Shown here in pieces: positions 36,333 to 44,983 of a stretch of 64,000 bases of DNA. The stretch comes from Oligoflexia bacterium (lineage in GTDB: Bacteria > Bdellovibrionota > Bacteriovoracia > Bacteriovoracales > Bacteriovoracaceae), in contig JADGAN010000003.1 of assembly GCA_015231955.1 (NCBI GenBank), forward strand, positions 205,311-269,310, read 5' to 3'. Within the stretch, counting starts at the first letter, position 1. Each line of letters begins with the position of its first letter. Under the pieces are notes generated by a model, which was given only the letters and a program-made list of their open reading frames with translations, had not been told where the DNA came from and did no database searches. The translations under genes and the position numbers were made by a program.

Positions 36333-38301
36333 AAAGGGTCCATAGCTTTTGTGGATGAATACTTTGATAACTACGAATAGCGCCATAGAGGTGATTCCAG
36401 CTAAGAATACGAGGAGAGTGAATATCATCAAGAGCGCTGCGAATCACAAGATAAGCAACACCATTTTTTTCAAAAAGACCATCGGCGATAAAAGGGATGG
36501 GGTGGCATTGATTCATGGAGGTTTTTTGAAAGAAGAAGGGAAAGAGATCTTCTTGGCAGCCTACACCATGCAAGATATTTTTGGGGTTGTCGCTAAAGTA
36601 AAAGCGCAGATCGGTGATATTACGAACAGCAAACTCTTTAAGTGCCAGGGCCCCTTTAATCATATTGGAAATAGCATATTGATCATCTTCAGTATTGGTT
36701 GGGAAGTAGCGAACCAGGGATCCAGTTTTATACTTTATTTGCTGAGTAAGATTTCTTTCATCCCAAAAGATCTCTTTAGGGCAGTAGGTGCCATTGCAAT
36801 TTTTTTCATTGTAGAGTAAAAAGCACCCCTTTTTAAATTTGAGCATGGCCGGACGATAACTTTTTTTGTTGAGGATTTCGCATTTTAAATTTTCTACAGC
36901 ACCAAGATTTTCGATGATAATTTTTGCAACAGTGTTGCTCTCTGAATTTGCGGCCAAATCTTTACTTGCAACCTCAGTTTTGTTTTTTCCTTCTGGGAAA
37001 AAATAGTAACAAATCTCTTTAGAATAGATTTTATTGAAATAACAAAGAGTGTAATTCCAAGTTTTTTCATTCTTACCTTTGGTGATGAGAGAAAAGAAAT
37101 GTAACCAAGGGATAGCAGCACAATTTTGAGGAGAGGATTCAAAAGTAGATTTAGTAAAGTGAGTCAGAAGCCGATGGGCCGAGGTGATGCCATTATGGTT
37201 AGTAACACCTGGACAATCTTGTTGGGAGTTGGAGAGTCGTGCGTGAGATAAGGCGCGGGAGATGTTTAAGCAGTTAGGTCTTGGATAGAGTGCTGGATAG
37301 TTTAAGGCACCTAAATCGTTACACAACTCCTCATGACTATTAAAGGCGAGAATGCATTTCCGATAATCACTGGCACTAAGTTTATTTTTATTTTTGCTAT
37401 ATTCAAGGCAGCGGTAGTGAAGAGGTGCATATTCACGTTCACCATTTAAAATTTTATTCCAATACTCGCTGGAGAGGTAGTTATCACAAAATTGTTTTTG
37501 ATTATCCAAGTTTTGACAAAGATTATTGATATAGCTTATTTGGAATTCACTAAGAGTAGTCGCAAGTTTTCTCGATAGATTGCTCTCTTTTAATAAGAGT
37601 GAAGGAGAGGATAGGATTTTGGAAATTTTACAAAGATAGGGTGTTTGTGTGCTTTCCAACCACTCTTGGAAAATTGCAGAGCATTCGCTTTCAGTTTTAG
37701 GTAGCTTAAAATTAAAAGTGCTTATGAGCTGCGGGATTGTCTCTATCGTAAAGTATTTTGCAATCTCTTTGTTCTTAAAACATTTGCGCTTGTAAACATC
37801 TGCAATAAACACTTCTGTGGATAGTTTTCCCGTGGTTTTTTTTCCTTTCTGGTCAAGGAGATTGACAATTACGCTATTCTTCTCAGGGAGTGAAGTTTCC
37901 AGTAGATTGGTTTCAAGAAGAGCATAGAAGTTACATTCATTACTTTGTGCCGCCATCAGAACTTTATAAGGAGTCCGCATCAGTATGCGCAGGAGGAGTG
38001 CAGGATGCAGTTCAACATATTTAGCATTAGCAAGTTGTGCTGATCCAATGCTCGGAAGCGTCTGCATTTGCTTTGTGGAGAGGGTGGTATCTTGACTCTC
38101 TTTTAAAAGAATTTTTTCTAAGCTAGAGGCCATGCCAGGAACAGAGGTGGTTTCAATTTTTCCAAGGTCGCTATTCTCTTGTTCTTCAGCAGATGTTGTG
38201 GCCAAGAGAAAGAGAGATAAAAAGAGAGTGGGAAAGAGGGTGAGGCATGAGGGTAAAAAAATTTTAATGGAAAGCTTTTTCCACCAAGAGTCCCGACACA
38301 T
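36319..38301 (-). CDS. Large secreted Cys-rich protein of unknown function
   Basis: Not recognised. The ATG at 38301 leaves a Lys-containing start and a hydrophobic signal segment ending near LLATTSA; an ATG ten codons earlier (38331) is possible. The mature protein has many cysteines (for example CSAIFQ, CLEYSKNK, CNGTYCPKE), consistent with disulfides in the periplasm or outside. It overlaps the end of the HdrD-like gene by ~38 bp and the next secreted gene by 14 bp, so the set is probably co-transcribed. Function unknown. Confidence 0.7.
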   Translation of the reverse strand: MCRDSWWKKLSIKIFLPSCLTLFPTLFLSLFLLATTSAEEQENSDLGKIETTSVPGMASSLEKILLKESQDTTLSTKQMQTLPSIGSAQLANAKYVELHPALLLRILMRTPYKVLMAAQSNECNFYALLETNLLETSLPEKNSVIVNLLDQKGKKTTGKLSTEVFIADVYKRKCFKNKEIAKYFTIETIPQLISTFNFKLPKTESECSAIFQEWLESTQTPYLCKISKILSSPSLLLKESNLSRKLATTLSEFQISYINNLCQNLDNQKQFCDNYLSSEYWNKILNGEREYAPLHYRCLEYSKNKNKLSASDYRKCILAFNSHEELCNDLGALNYPALYPRPNCLNISRALSHARLSNSQQDCPGVTNHNGITSAHRLLTHFTKSTFESSPQNCAAIPWLHFFSLITKGKNEKTWNYTLCYFNKIYSKEICYYFFPEGKNKTEVASKDLAANSESNTVAKIIIENLGAVENLKCEILNKKSYRPAMLKFKKGCFLLYNEKNCNGTYCPKEIFWDERNLTQQIKYKTGSLVRYFPTNTEDDQYAISNMIKGALALKEFAVRNITDLRFYFSDNPKNILHGVGCQEDLFPFFFQKTSMNQCHPIPFIADGLFEKNGVAYLVIRSALDDIHSPRILSWNHLYGAIRSYQSIHPQKLWTLYAIK

Positions 38302-40462
38302 CTCGAATGCGTAGGTTTGTGGTCTCTTCATGAAGGCCCTTGTGCGATTCAAGATTAATAAGACAAAACGGACAGGCGGTAATGAGTTCTTCTACATGAA
38401 CTTCACTGATGTCCTTTAATCGATTATGGGCCAAATGTTGTCCCTCTGGCAACTCATACCACATATTTCCACCACCCATTCCACAACAGCGCGAGCGATC
38501 TTGGGCCAAGGTGAGTTCGTGAATTTTTGCGCCACTGGCATGAATAAGTGAGCGCACCGATTGGTAATCACCATGGTGCCGTCCAAGATAACAAGGATCG
38601 TGGAAAGTGACATTCTCCCTCGTTGCTGCCGTTGCTGTCTTGGTGGCTGCCGATAGCTCGAGTCTCTTTTCATTTTTTAATTGCAAGAGTAGCTCTGTAT
38701 GTGGAATCACCTCATAAGTGCCACCATCGAATTTACTATACTCTTTTCCTAGTGTATGTAGGCAGTGAGGGCAATGGGTGATGATCTTTGAAAATTTATA
38801 CTGCTTAAAGAGTTCGATATTTGCCATTGCCACCTCTTGAAAAGAGTACTCATCTCCAAAGCGGCGAATGGGATCACCATTGCAGCTCTCTGCTGCTCCT
38901 AAGATTGCAAAAGGGACTTTGGCCTTTAAAAGCATTAACATAGTTGCGTGCACGGTTTTTTGAATATTGGGATCGAAGGCAGCAGCACACCCAACAAAAT
39001 AGAGGTAGTCACAAGTTTCTCCAGGATTTAGCACACGAATGAGTTCAGCAATATTTTTTCCTCCATACTCTTTCTCGATCGCAGCACTCTCTTTAGGAAA
39101 ATTTTGATGAAACTTATGAATCCAATCCATGCGGGAATCAGGAGTAATGCCCCAAGGGTTGCCTTTGATTTTAATATTAGAAATAACATCTGCTGCTGCC
39201 GGAAGAATATCTCCATCAGTAAGCACTTGGTACCTTTTTACATCGTTTATGATCTGGATGTGCTCGATGTTTGCTGGGCATTCAGTAGAGCAAGCTGCAC
39301 AGGTAGTACAAGAGTCCAACTCGACTTTGCTAAAGAGTGGAGGAAGTGCATTATCCTCTAAAGCGCGATGGTCACGAATTTTAGTAACAACTTTTTTAGG
39401 ATCGAGGGGCTTTTCCGCATTACGGGCCGGGCAGGCCTCAGTGCAGCGGCCGCACTCAACACAAGCGAGAAGGTCAAAGCGCTGTTTTTGAGTGAGATCG
39501 GCAACTTTCGCCAGTCCAAAATACTCTGGGGTAGAGTCACCTTCAAGATCGATTTTCATTGGAGAGATCACGCCGGCCCTACGTGCAGGGGTGATGAGGG
39601 CGCTGAAAGGGATGAGGAGAATGTGTAGGAACTTACTCGATCCAATGGCGCCGATGAAGAACATGGTAGAAAGCATGTGAAACATCCACAACCCACGGTA
39701 GAGTGAAACCATTTCAGGTGCGCTCCCTTTCACTCCCATAGCATAGAGAGCATACGCCAGCCACCAGCCGATGGGAGACCACTCTCTTTCTCTATTATCG
39801 ATGAGGGCGTTTAACTCTGGAGTTTGTGCATAGATGCGAATACCCTCTAAAGCAAAACCAATGATCACTAGCGATGCAAGGATGGCGTACATAAAGAGTT
39901 CGCGCTTGGGTTGAGTGGCCTCTAAATATTGAGGTTTATGGATGTAGCGTCGGTAATAAGCAGTCAAGATTCCAATAAGTGTAGCAATGCCGGCCACATC
40001 GGCAAGAAAGGAGATCGCCACATAGAGCGTTCCTTGAAAAATTTCAAAGGGAGAGTGCTCGTGTATGGCCACGAGAGTGGTTGCAAGGGTGTGAATGAGA
40101 AAGCTGTAGAAGATGAGGGAGTGAAATCGTGCGACCACAGGACTTCGTAAAACTTTTCCTTGCAAGGTGATTGTTTTGAAGAAGGCGCCCCAATTGAAAT
40201 CTTTATAAGAGGTGAAAAGTTTCTCGCTACCTTTGTTTACGAATTGGAAGTGGGTATAGAGGTTTTTACAAAGAAAGAGCATTGCCAGCAGAAAGAGCGG
40301 GTACATAAAAAAAAGTTGATAATAGGGCGGAATTTCCCACGCAATTTCTCTCATCATTGGTTGACTAGGAAAGGTAATGGCCTCTAAGGGGACAGCATTG
40401 GAGTCGATAGCTGTATGAGCAGGGGCCGAGGATAACGATGGATCCGGCGATAGGTTTGACAT
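38264..40462 (-). CDS. Membrane-bound HdrD-like Fe-S oxidoreductase
   Basis: An N-terminal membrane domain (~40-300) with about five to six helices and several His resembles cytochrome b / NarI-like modules. It is followed by two [4Fe-4S] motifs (CVECGRCTEACP and CTTCAACSTECP) and two CCG-type domains (FVGCAAAFDPN...ESCNGDP and HDPCYLGRHHG...RCCGMGGG). This is the layout of heterodisulfide-reductase-D-like proteins that pass electrons between a soluble donor, such as an electron-transfer flavoprotein, and quinone. A Thr/Ala-rich low-complexity loop (ATKTATAATR, DNA ~38625-38655) separates the CCG domains. It is first in an operon that ends in cydAB. Confidence 0.9.
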   Translation of the reverse strand: MSNLSPDPSLSSAPAHTAIDSNAVPLEAITFPSQPMMREIAWEIPPYYQLFFMYPLFLLAMLFLCKNLYTHFQFVNKGSEKLFTSYKDFNWGAFFKTITLQGKVLRSPVVARFHSLIFYSFLIHTLATTLVAIHEHSPFEIFQGTLYVAISFLADVAGIATLIGILTAYYRRYIHKPQYLEATQPKRELFMYAILASLVIIGFALEGIRIYAQTPELNALIDNREREWSPIGWWLAYALYAMGVKGSAPEMVSLYRGLWMFHMLSTMFFIGAIGSSKFLHILLIPFSALITPARRAGVISPMKIDLEGDSTPEYFGLAKVADLTQKQRFDLLACVECGRCTEACPARNAEKPLDPKKVVTKIRDHRALEDNALPPLFSKVELDSCTTCAACSTECPANIEHIQIINDVKRYQVLTDGDILPAAADVISNIKIKGNPWGITPDSRMDWIHKFHQNFPKESAAIEKEYGGKNIAELIRVLNPGETCDYLYFVGCAAAFDPNIQKTVHATMLMLLKAKVPFAILGAAESCNGDPIRRFGDEYSFQEVAMANIELFKQYKFSKIITHCPHCLHTLGKEYSKFDGGTYEVIPHTELLLQLKNEKRLELSAATKTATAATRENVTFHDPCYLGRHHGDYQSVRSLIHASGAKIHELTLAQDRSRCCGMGGGNMWYELPEGQHLAHNRLKDISEVHVEELITACPFCLINLESHKGLHEETTNLRIRDVSGLLVEKAFH

Positions 40463-40573
40463 AATAATTCTCGCTTTGTTAGCTATTTTAGCTATTAAAT
40501 TTAAATATTAACTATAGTAACCTTGTTTGTGTTTCAACAAAAAAAGTTGTGTTAGTAAGGTAAACTTAAAACT

Positions 40574-41620
40574 ATGAAAAAGTGTATACTTGCGCTCACT
40601 GTGTTATTTTACTCTGGATGCACGGGACTTGGCACTATTAATTTACAAGAACATCGCTATGGCGTAGTGCCAACGCAAATTATTTGGATTCAAGTGGCCG
40701 GGTTGGCCATTGAGCACCTGGCAATGTTGCGCTTCTTGATGCCTACCGCTTTTGAAAAGACCTCCTTTGAAGGGGCCTCTTGTGTTGGAGAAACTTGGCG
40801 TTACAATTTATTTGAGCTGCGCCCTGATGCTTTTTCTAGTCACCTTTCTCAAGTTACAGGCAAAAAAAATATTAAAGGTAAGGGTGAGTGCAGCGACTTC
40901 TCCCACGCTCCTATTTGGCATTACCTTTATGAAAATGGTTTTGAGAGTGGAGTTTTTGAAAATACCCTTGAGGATAACTCCTCTTTTGCCACTGTTGAAA
41001 AGTGCACCAATGAAAAATCAAAATTTTTAAAAGACACTATCTTATGGAGAATGGCGCGTGTCCCAGCAGGGAAGAGCAATGCAGAGACCTTTCATCTGCA
41101 AGAGAAAAAAAGTTACAAGAGTGGTCAAACATATTACGACAAAACTTGCCAACAGGGCAAAGAGTGTTATGCAGGGTTTGTGCGAAATGCAGATTATATT
41201 TTCAGGGATTTTATGCGTGATAAAGATCGTGCCTTTTTTTTAATTCGTGACTACTCTTATATGAATGCGCTTAAGAGCAAAGATATGGAGGCGGCCAGAG
41301 GAAGTCTTGCCGATTTAGAACGGTTATTTCAATATTTTTATAACTATCTAAGTAAGAAAGAGGCAAGAGGAAGAGTGCTTCTGCTCTTCTCTTCGACAGC
41401 ACCTCAAAACATTGAGTTTCCAGATAGCGGAAAAGAGTGGGCCTCTTTTGAAAAGAGTGGGGCCCCTATATTTTATAGAAGGCCCTCGCTCATGGGATTT
41501 GTGTTAGCTGTGGGAGCGAGGGCCGAAAATTTCTGCGGAATTTATGAGGAGGCAGAAATTTTTCGAAGAATCGTTGAGGGCCCAAAGGGTAGACCAGCAA
41601 TGCAATACCGTAGGCATTAA
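40574..41620 (+). CDS. Lipoprotein, possibly a degenerate alkaline-phosphatase-superfamily protein
   Basis: Lipobox LFYSGC places the lipidated Cys at residue 16. The start of the mature domain (IIWIQVAGLAIEHLAMLRFLMP, then CVGETWRYNLFELRP and PIWHYLYENGFESGVFEN) recalls the metal-binding entrance and following segments of alkaline-phosphatase/sulfatase proteins. The usual metal-binding Asp after the first strand appears to be Ala, so activity is doubtful. Predicted periplasmic, membrane-anchored. The family assignment is a weak guess by pattern. Confidence 0.6.
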   Translation: MKKCILALTVLFYSGCTGLGTINLQEHRYGVVPTQIIWIQVAGLAIEHLAMLRFLMPTAFEKTSFEGASCVGETWRYNLFELRPDAFSSHLSQVTGKKNIKGKGECSDFSHAPIWHYLYENGFESGVFENTLEDNSSFATVEKCTNEKSKFLKDTILWRMARVPAGKSNAETFHLQEKKSYKSGQTYYDKTCQQGKECYAGFVRNADYIFRDFMRDKDRAFFLIRDYSYMNALKSKDMEAARGSLADLERLFQYFYNYLSKKEARGRVLLLFSSTAPQNIEFPDSGKEWASFEKSGAPIFYRRPSLMGFVLAVGARAENFCGIYEEAEIFRRIVEGPKGRPAMQYRRH

Positions 41621-41647
41621 TGTTATGCGGGTTGATCCTTTTCTTGA

Positions 41648-42250
41648 TTAGTGGCAGCTTCTCCACTGAATGTGGTAGATAATTCCTGCTTTTAGATCCA
41701 AAGTATCCACTGTGGCCATGGCATCGTCATAGCGGGAATTGCTTTTGGCCAGCATAGCGCTGTTTACTCTAAGGTTTACAGTCTCACCGCATCCAGACCA
41801 GACCACTGCAGAAGCTGCAATGTTGCTGGTTAAGAGATAGTCACGATCAGTAGGGCCAGAGAACGTTTTCATTTGCGTGGGCCCTCGTCTTCCTGCAAAG
41901 AAGTATTCAACGTTAAAGCGGGCCTCACCACCAAAAGGCACATTAACATAACCACGATAGTCAATTTTAAAGATAGAGATGCTATACCCTTGTGGAACGC
42001 GTACAGGAATAGCGATATTACACGTTTTGCGGTCAAAGCTTGCTCCTGTTATCCCACCGGCGGCAGCAACATATTGATCGAAAAGAATGCTGAGTGAGGT
42101 ACGATCAGGAGAGAGCGTGATATCGGCGCTGCCTGCAGGACACCCTGTCCCACCATAACCTGGATCGCCAAGACGAATGTCGGGTGCCGCCATCACATTC
42201 GCGCTTGAGAACATTAACAGCGCAACAAAGGTGCTTAGTAATTTTTTCAT
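41648..42250 (-). CDS. Secreted DUF4360 protein
   Basis: Signal peptide (MKKLLSTFVALLMFSSANVMA) followed by a full DUF4360 domain: GGTGCPAGSADITLSPD, LSILFDQYVAAAGG, KTCNIAIPVRVPQGY, DYRGYVNVPFGGEARFNVEYFFAG and a C-terminal Cys. DUF4360 proteins occur in bacteria and fungi and are secreted; their role is not known. AAGGAG before ATG supports the start. It is convergent with the lipoprotein gene. Confidence 0.88.
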   Translation of the reverse strand: MKKLLSTFVALLMFSSANVMAAPDIRLGDPGYGGTGCPAGSADITLSPDRTSLSILFDQYVAAAGGITGASFDRKTCNIAIPVRVPQGYSISIFKIDYRGYVNVPFGGEARFNVEYFFAGRRGPTQMKTFSGPTDRDYLLTSNIAASAVVWSGCGETVNLRVNSAMLAKSNSRYDDAMATVDTLDLKAGIIYHIQWRSCH

Positions 42251-42535
42251 TGAAATTCTCCTTAGTTTGGGGTTTGGTCTACTAGTTAAATAATAATCTG
42301 TGGAGTGACTAGAGTGACTATTGTTGTTGTTAGTGTTCTTTCATTCTTAAATGTTCACTACCATCAACTCTCCACACTTATTGATAAAGCAAGTGCTGTG
42401 CCAATATTTTTTAGGTGATTTGTTCCTGAAAACAGTGCAAATCGACTCTAAAGTGTTCCAAAAAATCGTAAATAGATTTTGGAAAAGTGTCAGAAAGGGA
42501 TTCCTGTGCAAGAGATGACAAAAAGTGATTAAAAG
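42251..42535. other. Divergent intergenic region, no gene seen
   Basis: 285 bp between the DUF4360 gene (minus) and the AddB-like gene (plus), presumably carrying both promoters. It contains a TTGTTGTTGTTAG triplet tract at about 42322. No RNA gene or hairpin terminator was recognised. Confidence 0.5.
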
Positions 42536-44983
42536 ATGTTGCAAATAATTTTATATGAAAATTTATCCGATGTTTTTAGTCTGAGATTTTTATCGCAAGC
42601 GCGTGCCGGTAGCGGTGACAGTGAATGTAACTGTGCTTTCTATGAGTCATTAATGTTGATTACTCCTAATCCGACTGCGGCGGATACGTGGAGAAAACAA
42701 GTAAACGATTATGCTGCTGGGGATGTTTTACAGCAAAATAATTTTGAAGTGATTACCTTGGCCAAATTTATTCAGTTAAAACTTGTTAAAAATTTTGGAA
42801 TAGAGATTTTAGAGCGCTTTAAGAGTAAAGAAGAGTTGTTGCTGGTCTTTGGAAATGTGTGGAAGCGCTTTTTTAGGGGAAAGAGCTTTGAGAATTTTCA
42901 ACATGCCTACCGTTTGTACACCGATTTTCGAAGCTACACTTTAAATGTTTTAGTGCTGGAGGAGATCTTATCAGAGATTGATGAGAGCATGAGGCGAGGA
43001 ATTGAGTATTTTCATCAATTGATGATGGCGCTTGACTTGGTGGATGAGCATCGGGCCTATACGCTACTAGCAGAGAGTGTTTTAAAGAGTAAACAGCAAG
43101 AGGCCTATATCTTTGCCGATTTTACTTATGTTACTGGAGTAGAGATCGATTTTTTGCACGCTCTTGCTCGAGGAAACGATGTGTACCTACCTATTCATCG
43201 GCAGGTGTTTGAGAGCGCTAGGCATAGTGATTGGATTAAGTGGATTCGTGCAGATGTTGTTGCGGAGGTTTGTAGAACTAAAGATGAGGAACGCGCAGGG
43301 GGAGTTAAGGTTGTGGCCTATGAGAGGAATGCTCTGGGGCAAGTGTTTAAGCAGTTTATTAATCAACACAATGTTCTTGAGCGCGAAGTGGATATCTATC
43401 TTAGTGCTGATGAGAGTGCTCTGAAATTAATCTCGTCAATTCCAGTCCGCGGTGTGAATTTTAAATCGCCCCTCGATCTTTTTAGCGAAGGGGTGAATCG
43501 TTTTTATCACAAGCTGCTTGAAAAGCGATTTAGCTCTAGTGGGGAGAGTGGGGGGGCCGGAGGGGGTAAGGCAATCTTAGCATCCTCTGTACAAAATGAT
43601 ATTGATGAGGAGATCGTGGGCGAGCGCAACTCAGTTCAGTATCTCAAAGTTTTATTGCTGTTTAGGAAAGCGCTTCGAGAGTGGTGTGAACTCTCCAAAG
43701 AAAATGATTTAGTCGCTATTTTCGATTGGAAATTGGTAAGAGAAGTGGTGTTGCTGAATCTGCCAAGAGTTTTTGCAACTCCAATTTTGCCAGAGGTGAA
43801 TGGGCAGATTTTAGATTTTTCAGAGCTTAGTCGTTTTAATCCTAAAAAATTGACGATCGTAGGTATTGCCAGCGATTTCAGTTGGAGTGGCGGTGGTCAT
43901 GGTCAATTTCATAGCGAAAAAATCTTGAGCAAACTCTCCTCGATTGGCCCTATCGCAAGAGCAGAGCTTGCACTTTTGATGGCCAAAGAGAGGTTGCAAG
44001 AGATCATGACTAGCGCTAATACTATTGTATTTTTAGAGGATCATCTTTTACAGGATCATGCACTTTGGAGTGATATCTTTGAAGGATTGGAGCTCTTTCC
44101 TTTTGTCGTAAATGATCAAGGCGAGAGTCAAGCAATCAAGCAAAAAATCCCTGTGATCACCTATGAAGAGAAGCGACGGCAACGTACTTTGCGATCTTTA
44201 TCTGCGACAAAATTACAATGCTATTATGATTGTCCTCATAAATTTTATCTTCGTTATATCAAAAAGCTAGAACCGGAGATAAAGAGTAAACACTCTATTA
44301 TGGCCAAAGAGCTTGGTAGAGTTGAGCACCAAGTGATTGAAGAGTATTGCAAAGAGCAGCTGCTTTCTCCTTATAATGAGAAAATTCATCGTGAACTATG
44401 TGAGAAGAGTTTAAGGCAATGCCTGGAAAAGAGGGTTATTGGGCGCTCGCTTGCGATGAGTGCTGCCAGTGAAATTTATCGCTATAGTAGATCGGCGATC
44501 CATTATGTGCAGGAGTTAATGGTGGGGCAGGAGATTCAATCAATACAATTTGAAATGCCCCTCCCTTATCGTCGTATAAGACCATGGGGGGCGGTGATAA
44601 AGGGAAGCATCGATTTGGTGATTAAAAGTAATCTTGGATACACTTTGCTCGATTTTAAACGCTCTGATTTTTCTATCCCTAGCATGAAAGAGCTGGAGCG
44701 ATTTGAGCAGTTACAACTCTGGTTTTATCTTCTGCACTCAGGAATTCCTCTTGAGGAGATCTATAAGTGTGGTTACATCTGCCTGAAACGGGTTTCCAAA
44801 TCACAGTTTATCTCACTTGTGGATAGAGAGGAGCGGCATTTGCTCTTTCGCAAATTCCAACGAGAGTTGCTACAAAAAATGAATAATGATAAAGAGTTTG
44901 TTATTTCCCCTGCTAATCCTGGATCATGTGTTGGATGTTTAATTGAAAAGGTGTGCGATCGGGAGATAAAGAGTGCAAAGTAA
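42536..44983 (+). CDS. AddB-like helicase/nuclease subunit with C-terminal PD-(D/E)XK domain
   Basis: Subunit of a double-strand-break resection enzyme of the AddAB type. The N-terminus (LMLITPNPTAADTWRKQV) is the degenerate helicase-like start seen in AddB proteins. The C-terminus has a RecB-like nuclease: GSIDLVIKS and LLDFKRS (Asp706, Lys708), with LSATKLQCYYDCPHKFYLRY before it. Cysteines there and at the end (CVGCLIEKVC) look like the Fe-S staple of AddB nucleases. A Gly/Ser-rich insertion (SSSGESGGAGGG) lies mid-protein. It is shorter than Bacillus AddB. It overlaps the helicase gene by 11 bp. Confidence 0.8.
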   Translation: MLQIILYENLSDVFSLRFLSQARAGSGDSECNCAFYESLMLITPNPTAADTWRKQVNDYAAGDVLQQNNFEVITLAKFIQLKLVKNFGIEILERFKSKEELLLVFGNVWKRFFRGKSFENFQHAYRLYTDFRSYTLNVLVLEEILSEIDESMRRGIEYFHQLMMALDLVDEHRAYTLLAESVLKSKQQEAYIFADFTYVTGVEIDFLHALARGNDVYLPIHRQVFESARHSDWIKWIRADVVAEVCRTKDEERAGGVKVVAYERNALGQVFKQFINQHNVLEREVDIYLSADESALKLISSIPVRGVNFKSPLDLFSEGVNRFYHKLLEKRFSSSGESGGAGGGKAILASSVQNDIDEEIVGERNSVQYLKVLLLFRKALREWCELSKENDLVAIFDWKLVREVVLLNLPRVFATPILPEVNGQILDFSELSRFNPKKLTIVGIASDFSWSGGGHGQFHSEKILSKLSSIGPIARAELALLMAKERLQEIMTSANTIVFLEDHLLQDHALWSDIFEGLELFPFVVNDQGESQAIKQKIPVITYEEKRRQRTLRSLSATKLQCYYDCPHKFYLRYIKKLEPEIKSKHSIMAKELGRVEHQVIEEYCKEQLLSPYNEKIHRELCEKSLRQCLEKRVIGRSLAMSAASEIYRYSRSAIHYVQELMVGQEIQSIQFEMPLPYRRIRPWGAVIKGSIDLVIKSNLGYTLLDFKRSDFSIPSMKELERFEQLQLWFYLLHSGIPLEEIYKCGYICLKRVSKSQFISLVDREERHLLFRKFQRELLQKMNNDKEFVISPANPGSCVGCLIEKVCDREIKSAK

